Assembly: GCA_025024175.1 (NCBI GenBank)
Contig: QCXZ01000064.1
Span: 43,855,325-43,919,324, forward strand
Direction: 5' to 3'
DNA from: Rhyzopertha dominica
Lineage: Eukaryota; Arthropoda; Insecta; Coleoptera; Bostrichidae
DNA length: 64,000 nucleotides
Shown here: piece after piece, positions 34,969 to 46,900 of the stretch
How the letters are laid out: every line of letters begins with the position of its first letter
How positions within the stretch are numbered: the stretch's first letter is position 1
The notes under the pieces: model-generated
Seen by the model: the letters and a program-made list of their open reading frames with translations, nothing else
Told to the model about the DNA's origin: nothing
Databases searched by the model: none
Position numbers and translations under genes: made by a program

Positions 34969-37900
34969 TTACATTAATTCAGAGTTTTCACTGCTATGAG
35001 TAATTTGCATCACCACTTCTGATGTATCTGCGCTGATATCACTGTCTTTTTTATTTTTGTTAGCCTGTTTTTGTTCTTGTGCTTCTTGCTCTTTCCGTGA
35101 ATCATCATGCTTCATTGTCGCAATTTGTGAAATTAAATGCCTGATGGCCTCTTGAGACTGCTTTGTTTTAACAGACGATGCCTGCACCAGTTTTTGGTCT
35201 TTATTAATAGTGTCTATAGAGATATTTTGAAGTTCACTTTCATCCAGTGTTGGTCTAATCTACAACAAGTATTGCTCAAAGAAGCTAAGAGTGGCAACCC
35301 TGCTTTTTATTAACTAGTTTTAAAGTGTATATTAAATATAACTGTCAAACTCAAAATTCATTTACAAGATGTTGAACAAGAATATTTTATTTGAAAAGTA
35401 AGCAGGTATACTTACTATATTATACTCACTTATATATATACACACTTTAAACCGTTACTTCAACAAATGATAAAAATGTTTTCTCTTTACTATTTGTAAT
35501 TACATTAAACTCAACTGGATTTCATTTTGAACGTTTCTAATTCCTTTCGGAGAAATTAATCTACATTATGTTTGTTTTAAAAGCTTTGCTTTTCAAGTGC
35601 CTTCATAAAAAGTAGTGTAAAGGAGTAAAGTCTGGACACAGGAGTAGACACTCAAAGGGTTCTCTTCTACCAGTCCATCTGTCTGTAAATACTGCCACAC
35701 AGATATACGTTCAGGGACAAGTTTTACAAAATGTGAAAGCACATTATCTTTAGAAATCAGATGTTTATACTCTGGCCATCACCTACAGAAGTAACAGCCA
35801 AATTAGAAACTAGTTCTTCTTAAAATAATTCCAATTATCACACTCCATGAGATTTTTTTCAGCGTATATTGATGTTAACACTTAATCACTGACAATTCCT
35901 GCCTAAAGATTGACTTCTTTTGGATGGTGAATGTTGCTTTCCTTCATTCTCCTCTACCCAATATCAACAGCTTTGTCGGTTTACTTCACCATTTAACATA
36001 ATCGCTGACTCATTAGAAAATAGGAGTTTTTCTGTGATCGAACCATTTGTGTCCATCATTTACTCATAAAACTGGAGTCTTCTTGGGAATTCTTAGCTTG
36101 TAAGGATTAAATTTTTACACTTTGAGAATTGTTGCTAGTAAAAATGGTCTAGTATCCTGTTCACTTGCCATCAGTTGATTGATGGTGGGAATGTTCAGGT
36201 TTTATTGGAATAGGCAACAATACCTGACCTGATTGAGTGCACCTTGTTTTTCAATCTTAGCTACAGAATAAATGAATAACTTCATTTTATGTACATGCTT
36301 CATCTCATTAAGATTTGTCTTGTGACTTTACATTAAGTAAAACATTGCATTGAATAGTTGTTTCCAAAGGATTATATTATGTACTTTCACTCGAGGGCAA
36401 AACAACAGTATCCAGACTCGGGGGTCAAAAGTTGTTCATTCAGTTTGGCACAAATTTGAAAACAAATGCCAAAAAACTAGCTTGCTTTGCGCAGTTGTTT
36501 AGACTTGTTATTACAATTACACTTTCATATTGATTTTGTATTTAAAACAATTTACAATCAAATAACTGAAACTTGAGATTAGCTGGTGATAAACTTTGAC
36601 AACATTTTGAGCATTTGTTGAAGAAAAAGCATTAAGATGAAAGGTTTAATTTTTATTTTCAATTAAAATGTTTTTCAATTAATTAGGTAGGTAGCTTGAA
36701 AACAAGCTGATTGTTTGAATGTGCTTTGATTTAAGAGTTTTATCAGATAGCTATAACAATCATTTCGACCACACACCAGTCATTTTCAAGGACCATGAAA
36801 ACTATACTGAGCTCAGATGAACACAATTTTGTCCATATTCCTTATTTTTACAGAGGTTGTAAAATTTAGTTGTAAAAATCCAATTTATGCTAGAGAAAAA
36901 AAAATTATAGAGGTTTAAATTTTCTGCACTTATGTATGACTGAAATTTATAGAAAACTGATATTCGGATGTAGTAATCTAGGCATGCTCAAATTTCGGTC
37001 ATTACAAACTAAGCATTCTGTGTTCTATGGTTTAACAAAGAGACTGGTGCATATATAATATATCACTTAAAAAGAGTAAGTTTGAAAAAGAATTGACAAC
37101 TATTAAACAGTTACCCTATACAATACAATGTGATTTTGAAAGTGGTGTCTTAAATTAAACTGCAGCATCTTAACAACATATGAAAACAGTATGTTGGTAA
37201 TACCCTTGTGTATACATATTATAATATGTATACACAAGGGTAATACAATTCATTTTCTTTACAAAATAAAACCCCCATAATCCTGACAACACCGTTCGGT
37301 GTTGACTTTCAAAACAAACAATCGAAAGTAAAAACGCCAAGTTCGAGGTCAGTGCGGGACAAACACAAAAACATACAGCTTTATCACAAAAGTTGTTCAA
37401 AATGTAGTCCATTATTGTCCACACAAGCTTGAACTCGATGCAACATGGAGACTTGCACTTGACTGTTTATCGGATATAACTGAACAATAATCTAATGCAC
37501 TGACCTATCACATTTCTTTATTTGGAATTATAAAAGTAATATTTGCTAAAATGTATCCAATGTGATTTGTTTACATAGGACAATCAGGTACAGTTATTAA
37601 GAGTAGTAGGTTTTGCTGACAATTTCATAAAAAAATTGCTTAGATAAAAATATCAGCCTTACATTGCAAAAGAAAAAGTAAACAACTAAATCATTTGGAA
37701 CATTTGGAAATTAAAAAAGTACAGCAGGATAAACAATTGACAAATGAGCATAATGGATTTCCAACATCCAATTTTCCTTTGATATNACCGAAATTATGAA
37801 GTNACCCTTCAAACACAGACCAGAGGTACAAATAAGTGATATATACAAAAAACTGAAAATCTGAGCTCAGTATAGTTTTGATGCTCTTTGCAAATGACCT

Positions 37901-40900
37901 TTATAATGGCATATGGTCGAAGTCATTGTCAGAGCTAAATGATAAAATTCATGAAAAAGAGCACTTTCCAACAATGGTCTTGTTTTCAAGCTACCTAACT
38001 AATTCAGAATGTTTCAAAATGAATGCACCTTACTTGGCACACCATACTTTATTCTCACTATGTAAGTAATTTATTCTGTGTTCATGGCATAAAATCCAAG
38101 AAATTATATCCAATCGATTTACACAAATCAACTTTTAACTGTACACATCAATGGGATACAGTTATTAATAATTGTTCCAACACAAACATTTATAACTGAA
38201 ACTGTGTATACTTACTTCAAATACTCGACTTGTAGTATATGTTGACTGCGATGATAAATACGATGACACAGTAGGCCTTGCAGCTGCATTCACACTGAAC
38301 ATTGTTCTCCTTTTCCTTTTTCGTTGTTTTAATTGTCTTTTTTGTATTACATGCCTTAAACATCGACTAGATGTTATAGATATCTAAAACCATTGAATTG
38401 ATTAATGATGGCGTGTCTATAAGTAGCGTATTTTCTAACATAACATATTAATTATATGTGAATCATGCTAGAATCTTGGAGAAAATGTTTTCTAAACTTC
38501 TGAGTGTTAGTCTAAACTCTAAAATATACTATTAGAATGTTTGTTCAATTGTTCACCTATTTTATTACAACAGTTTTGTTAGATTGTCGTGACAACCACT
38601 GGTATAACATAGTTCTCATTCATTTAATTGATGACTCTTTTTAAAGGACTTTTAATGATTTTTAGTTTATTTCTAAATACAAATTTGTTACAGTTACATC
38701 ACAGTAGAGGATGCTGTTTAAGTGAAACCTGCACACATTCATTTTTTTAAATTACATGAAACCTTTTAATAAGCATTTTTGCTATTCATACTTAAATGAG
38801 AGAAGTCATGGGCCAGTTTCTCTTCTCTTTGTTAAAGTTGATATTATCAAAATCAAGCCAGTAACCATGAGAATACTTTAAATTGAGGAATGTAGATGGT
38901 TTACATTTTAACCACAGAGTTGGTTTTAGCTTTAGCTTTTTTGGTGTTATAACTCATTGAAGGCGGTCATAAAGTATTGATGTAATTAAAATTCCTAGAT
39001 TTATAGAGTGCAGCAATTGATTGATTGCAGGGNTATTTTGGACTGTAAATGGCATCTTTTGATTTGGCACATGACTGCAGTGAGGTTATGAGAGATCAGG
39101 TCCTTATTTACACTCATCAGTAATTTCATGTAGTGTTTTTCTTCCATGTGATATTTTGTTTTATTTTTTTGCATACAAAACTGTTGGCAACGATGCATAA
39201 ATGTGACGATCCAACCCCATCCGGATCAAGGGTGCCTTTTGCATGTTGTCATGTAGCAGTTGTTAATGTTTATGTAATCAAGCAGTTGTTATAAATACCA
39301 TACAGCGAGTAACACGAACATGTACTTTGTTCAATAGATATTTACTTCTCTCGAATGCTCTTTTATTCAACACGCTTCTGCTAACAAAAACGATTCAAAT
39401 CAACTGACAAAATTACCAGACATCCTTTACTGATTAGGAGATATAATACAACATTATATTTAAATCTATTAGGTCCTAATTTGTATGTAATTTGTGATTA
39501 ATAAAGATAATTTGTATTTGCTAGCATTGCTTGTTTTTTAACATATTAAGTGGGGGTAATATCAATTTTTTCTAACGAGTCACAAGGGTAACTATATTGA
39601 AAAGGTTAGGAACCACTGTATTAGCAGGTCCTGCCCCCAAGTGTCATTACAAATTTATTATTTATTATCTATTATGTGCATTAAACATAAAGTGGGAGTT
39701 TCAGCTAGTGTAGATATATATGAATATGATGGTTGCGCCCTCTCTTTAGCGAACGACAGAAATTTGGATAATGTTATTTAATTGATGTTTTTCATTAAAT
39801 CTATCATCCTTGAAATAAAATACTAAAGGCCGAAGGCTCACCTTAATATTTAATGAGTGATGGCCGTGAATCCATATTATAGATTCAAACACCACCACTC
39901 TATGATTATAAGAATTATCAAAAGTTTTCAAAATGCAATCTAATTTAAGGAACAGAGGATCAGGCTGTTTCAGTAGAAAATATTATATGTTTAGTACCAT
40001 GCAAATGTAAAGAAACATTACATAAGGTTTTAAATAACAAATAATAAATATAGTCTGGTCTGCTCGTGCAAATAAAACCCTCATTTATAGCTAAAAGCTA
40101 GATCAGTAGGTATTATGTCCATAGCTTGCTTGTAAAATAACTAACTAACTACAGTAATTACTGTTTGATAATGGCTACAAACAATAACGATTTTATTCCA
40201 ATTTTTTTTCTAAGTATCATGGGATCCACAGAAGAAAGCACAAAAGTTTCAAATTTCTTAAGTAGCGTAATATAGCCTTGCTTGAACTGAATTCAATAAA
40301 TGATTACTCACTTTAAAGTGGCTTCTAGTTGTTTTGGGAGTATCTTTTACATTTACTGACTTTTCTAAAAAAAATTCTAAAGAGGTTTAAATAATAACCT
40401 TTATTATTCTTGTTGTATTCCTAGTGGTAAAAAGTAAACATTATTAGTACAAAATAAAGTAACAGAATTGAAACTTTGAAACTCATAAAAAAGACACTTT
40501 ATACCTACAAAGGTTTCTTTTCAAGGAGGTGCCTAATATACGAGTACATACCTACTTTATTTGAAACGGTGTTTGAACTAAACTCATACTATTGCTTACC
40601 ATTTCAGACATTTCTTCTCCTTTTTCCATGATTTCATAATCTTCTGCATCTCGTGTTGGTATAATCAGGAGTTTAGTTTCTGTATTCGTAACAAAATTTA
40701 TGCTACTACTTTTTGGTAAAATCAGTTTTTGCACAGTTCTAAAATTAAAATATAAATTACGGTGTATCTGATATTTTAAAACAAACATGCCTTGGAATAT
40801 AAACTGGTGCAGTATACAGGTCTCTGGTATTAAAATCAACGGCAACACCCTCTATTAATATAATGTCTTCTATTAAATCATTCACCGCAAATACCTTAAA

Positions 40901-43900
40901 CATTGTAAGGGTCGGCATAAATGCTGCCTCTAAATCAAATTTAACTTTCTCATTCATTGTAGACTGGTACGCAGGAACATCCATCAGCAATGCTGCTGCC
41001 AACCGAATCGATATGAATTTCCACATTCTTGCTTCCAACCTGAAATAAACCATTCTGTTGTGGGCCATTTCTACGATTTACAAAGCACATTTCAAAGTAT
41101 TAAAAAGTCGTTGCATTTCACATACCCATTTGTAGAATCACAACTTTTCTGCATGGCCTGAAAAATGACTTCTTTGGAAAGAACATATGCTTGACTAGGT
41201 GTGTCTGCTACAACTGTTGAGCAATACGGTCGCATTGTGAGAATAGCTAATTCTCCCATAGAGTTTCCAGATACTATATAATCTTCAACTTTTTCATCAA
41301 ACCATGCAGAGCTTATATAATCTATAACAGGAAGTTCTCCAAAATCATTTAAACGCTCCAGAACTTCTGCACTGGGATTGTATGTGGTTTTGAAAAGTCC
41401 TTAAAAATAAATCGTTGCTATATCAAACCCTTGTTGCTTTTTGTAATGTATTATACTACACCTGTAACAACAATATATATTCCATCAGCTAATTGTCCTT
41501 CAGTAAATATAACATCTCCTGGATCAAATATTTTAGTATGAACATGCTCATAGAGAAAGTCAATTATAGCTTCATCACCAGCCATCCATGCTACTTCTTG
41601 AAATATCACTTTTGGTGGATTTGGTTGTACCGATTTAATGGATCTTATAAATTTTAAACGTTCATCAAGCGAACCTAGAAGCTTGGTGTACTCTACATCA
41701 TCAACCCATCCTATACAGTAAAACATGTTGTAATAAATACAAAAATATGCAAATTCGTATTTCAAAACAGTGTGACCATGTTAAAAAGGAAACAACTATT
41801 TGATATAGTCATACTGACTACAGATTTGTATAGACAAAAGGTTGGCAAAAGTACCTTATATTTTCAAATATGTTAGTCATTAAGGAAAGCAAAGGTGCAC
41901 CTCTATAGTCTGCTTTTCATGGAATAATCGAAAAATTTCTTTCTTTTGGTTCTGAGAAAATATGATTACTTTTTTATGGGTGGTATATTGGATTTTGTTT
42001 TTCTTTGTAAGAAAAATTGNGTAGTTAGCTATGATTTTTGACTGTCACAAACAAATGAAATCTAATTGTCAGTCTGAAGTATTGTTGCGTTGTGGTGTCA
42101 TCAAATTCCTTTGTAATGCCTTCTCACACTAATTTAGAAAAATTTTAGGCACGGTANATAGTATGNAACCAGCAGAATATTTCAAGTTCTTTTCGACCGA
42201 TTTTTCTGACATTGTGCATGGGCCTATAGGTAATTAAAATATTTTTTTCGTGATTTCTAAAATGTGTCACACTTGTACAATTTATTTCTTCCGAGTTGAG
42301 AAAAGTATGATAACAAACTTGGGTCTTACAAAAATAATAAAAAACAAAAACTTCAGGTGTCTCCATTTTCCTCATAACTGGTGATAATTTTCATCCACTT
42401 TGTTATTTGCAATCACAATGCCTCAGTTAACTGAACATAATCGCATCGAAATTTTAATGATGATTGGTTATGGAGATAGAAGGCGAAGTTATTCTGAAGT
42501 AGCTGCAATTCATGAAGATTGTGAACCAATTGCCAGATCGCCAGTTAATAAAACATTGCAACGTTTTGACGAAACCAGTGGTGCTAAAAATCGTCAAAAA
42601 CCAGGACGTTCAAAGGTTGCTACGAGTGAGGAAGTAGCTTGAATGTCCTTTTAGATATGCAAGATAATCCCAAGTGTTCTGTACAACAGTGTGCTCTCAC
42701 TCACCATATTCAAATTTTGAAAAAAGAGAAGTTTCATCCATAAAAAATTCACTTATTACAAGAACTGAGTGAGGATGATTTCGATTATAAGATAGACTTT
42801 TGCGAAACTGCTATGAATATGATAGGTGAAGATAGAAACATTTTAAATTGGATTATGTTTTCTGATGAAGCGACTTTTTGTCTCAATGGTAAGGTGAATA
42901 GACATAATTGCAGATATTGGTCGGCCACAAATCCACATTGGATGGAACAAGTCTACACACAACACCCTCAGAAAGTGAATGTCTGGTGTGGTATTATCAG
43001 TGAGCACATTATTGGGCCTTTTTTCACCAATGGAAATTTGAATGCGGTCAAGTATTTACAGCTCTTGCGTGAGCACATTATACCAGAACTTATTCGCCTG
43101 TTCCTTAATCGTCAAAATGCTGTGTATCCTTCTGAATAGATATGGTTTCAGCAATATGATGCACCGCCCCATCTTGCAGTCAACGTTCGTGGATATTTGA
43201 ATGGGATATTTTCAGACAGATGGATCGGTAGGCCCGGAGTGATTGAATGGCCAGCACGTTCCCTTGATCTAACGCTGTTTGATTTTTTCCTGTGAGGGTA
43301 TCTGAAGAATCGTATTTATGCTGATCGGCCACATAATGCAAAAGATTTACAAGGACAAATTTTTGGGTATCCCATTGGCAATAAATTGATCAATCTAGAC
43401 AAAAATTAACACCAGTCAAGAAAAATGGTAATACCTGGCTTTTTTCTCCATTTTAGCAACAAAGAAAATTGTTTTCATTTTTTTAGTTCTTTGTCAGGCT
43501 CAATTATTGTATTTACACTTTTCTCAACTCAAAAGCAATAAATTGTATAAGTGTGATACATCTTTGAAATCAGGAAAAGTATCCTTTTCAATGATGTGCC
43601 TTTTGACCCCCCTTCCCATTGAAAAAATGCAACTTGCGCCCATATCTTGGAAACNAGAGCTGACACAAAGTTTACAAAATTCCAGAAAATATATTTTAAT
43701 TACCCATAGGCCCGTGCTCAATTTAAAAAAAATCAGTCTAACAGAACCTGAAATATCGTGCTGGTTCCGTACTTTGTAGCAACCCTGTATGTATAATTAG
43801 TATTTACATTGAAAAGTTCAGAAATTCTCAACAAACATATAACTAATACATATGCAAGCCTTTGATGTTATGTCAACAGTTATGCAGAAGTTAAAAAAAC

Positions 43901-46900
43901 TACAGTGGTTTTATTGCTTTACAGCATAGCATAGGTAATAGAAAATTTGGAAAATATAAGAAATAATTTTGGAAATGAATATTAAGAGCACCATGCATAA
44001 TTATTTAAGAAAGAGAGGGCATAATTCCTATATGATTTTGACAGTCGTTCAGGGCCTAAAACTGCAAGATTATGAGTGAACAATAGAAATTTACAGTTTA
44101 TTGGATCATAAAAATAAGAAAAACAACTTTTTCCAAAATGCTCTATGAACTGAGACAATATTTCAAAATTTCAAATAACAAAATTTTTAATAATCATAAT
44201 TTCCATCATTTTGCAATTATAGATCACAAAATTGATAGAGAATCCAGATTTCATTACAAATTTGGGTTTAGTGTGCTGTGCGGAATATTAGGTTTGATGT
44301 TCAACCTTTACTCATAATATCAGTACCTGATACTTTCAACTCATTAACAGCATCCAACATACTGTTAATTGTCGCTCTAATAGCTTGTTTGGTCTTGACT
44401 GTTATGGCAATCCAAGGTCTATCTTTTTGTATCATGCCAAGATGTCTTGTTACGGCGAGTCTGTCTGCTTCCATTCTGAGTCGCATGTCCTCCCTGATTG
44501 CTTTGTTGTCTATCATTTGGACAAGCATGTCAGAAACTTCAACTTCTCCAGCTACAAATCCCTTTAATAAAGATTATCTGTTTAATGTTCGAGGCCAGTT
44601 TAAAGACTGTATACAAGGTGAATATTATTCTTCCCATTAACTATTAAAAGAAAATGGTTACGTGTACAAGAAAAAACATTCATGGGTATTGTAGTACAGG
44701 GTGTCCCATTTTCGAATTATTCACAGGGTAAATATTTCATTTACATTTATCCTATTGTAAAGTATTTTTCACAAACTTAGAGACTTTTTTGGGTATAATG
44801 AGGAAAGCAGNGATTTTTAATATTTTTTTATTTATTGAGTCATAACCCAAAACTAAAACTTGCTCAATTTTGCTGCCGCCTATAGTAGCTTTCATTTCAC
44901 CAGAAATAATATTATGGTAAGGCACAGGTTTTAAGTGNAATACAGCGATGTACTCGAATTTTGAAAAGAAGGGTTTATTTCTGATATACTTACTGCAAAT
45001 ATATGTTACATTTTAATAAAATTTTGCTCATTTAACTTTTAAACATGTGAAGCCTCTCTATCTCTCTTTTCATTCCACTTATTCATGAACGTTTCGCTGA
45101 CAAAAAATATAGCAACTACTTTAATATTCTCATTTATTGAACTATTTTGAATGAAGAAATGCTAGAGAAACAGGAATAACATTGTATTAATGATGTGAGT
45201 ACAAGCACAATACAACAAGTAGGAATAATTGACACGGACAACTGTTTTTACCAATTTAGCGCATGCGTCACTGAGCCGACCAAGTTCAAAATTAGTTGAG
45301 CCATGCGCGTGCCTTGGAGATCACGCGGATTTGCTTCATCTGATATAAATTTGACAATTTTTTTTAAACACCAGCGTTTTGCGTTTATGTGCTGGAAGCA
45401 ATTTTTTGATATTTAAAAATTGTAGTTGCTAGCGACTATGGCGTTACCTTAAACAATAGGTCATTTTTCAGCGATCTGTCCACATTTTATTCGAACCTTC
45501 TAACTTAACGCATTCCCTACATTTAACCAGTGCCTCAAACTACAACAACGCTAAACGACAAACAGAAAAAATTTATTAGTTTATTATTAATTTAAGAATT
45601 ATGACATATACACATTCCTTGACTTTTGCAAGATTGCATTCACATTGCCTTAATTTCTTATGGAATTATGGAGAAGTTGTTCCTAATTAAAACCTGAACA
45701 TGAGATTAGCTTGTAGAGACACATTATGTATTTACAATATACAATAATATAAATAACTTTGCCTGAAGCTTATAAAATAAATAGATACTAACCTTTCCAA
45801 TGTCGTAAGCAAATGCCATTTGAGTATTTATCTTTGAGTCATACCATTTGAGTAATTTTGAGTAGAATCCTTTACACAGTCTTATCAACCGTACGACCCG
45901 TACGATTCGTATAAGTCTACTAACAAGTATGACTTTGGACGCAGTAGAGCTACTCTTTCTAAATCCAGTAGAAAGGTCCAGGATGTCTAGTATAAAGTCT
46001 GCAAATGCTGCCAATAGAACCATGAAATCGAAGATGTTCCAGTAGGAGCTGTTGATGTAATTAAATAAGTTATGTCACTCGTAGCTTCAACCTCAACCTT
46101 TGTTAGCTCAGTAAATATATAAGACGAAATAAACTAACAGCAAAAAGTCGCCCATCAAATGGCAAACTAAAGTGTATTTCCGGTGCATTTATGTACAAAT
46201 GCATTAGCTTTGAGTGCCTCCAGATTTAAAAATTAAAATCACGGTGGAGTAACACTGCTAAAGTTGGATGTCTAGATATACATAACGGTGACAAACAAAA
46301 CATTCATTGTTTTACCATTAATCTAATATATCGCAGAAAATAACAGTTATTTCTAAAAGCAAAATTTCTTGTAATAATAAGAACAATTCTTTGAAATAAA
46401 ATTTTTCTTCGTATTAGCGACGCATTTTAAATTATAGCTAGGTACTTAAATATATTGGGCAGAATAGACCGCTCTAATATCTAATCAGCGTACGGTCAGC
46501 ATTTCTGCCTCTCCCGGATATACCACTGGGCCGGCCGTCTTCGCTGGGTTGGAGGGGTACATGATGATTGCTAGTAATGCGATTGCCTAGCGCATGTTAA
46601 GGAAATATAAGGGCTGGAATGGAAAGGTTATATAGGTACATTCATTTTCTTTGAATGTTTTTTGTGCTGTTGACATCATTGTTCCACTTCAGATTAGCTC
46701 GATTAATTTCTTGTTCCTTATCATTTCTAGCTATTATTCTTTGTTTCTCCCTGACTTCTGAATCCTCTCTATAGTTGTTTTCGATGTAAAGCACGGTCTT
46801 CCTCTTTTTCGTTGGTCTCCGCTAAGTTCCCAGGTCTTCCTTAATATGTGGTCTGCTTCTAGTCCCTAGTATTTCGTCGCGTATGTCTCTATTCTTTTTA

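Larger units (their letters stand above)
35260..38215. other. SLC9C1 penultimate-to-last exon intron, TE-filled
   Basis: Intron of nearly 3 kb between the exon ending at 38216 (donor GTAAGT) and the exon beginning at 35259 (acceptor TTGTAG). It holds a broken transposase (35530-36090), a foldback element (36655-38015) and a 42-bp perfect palindrome, listed separately. Confidence 0.6.
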
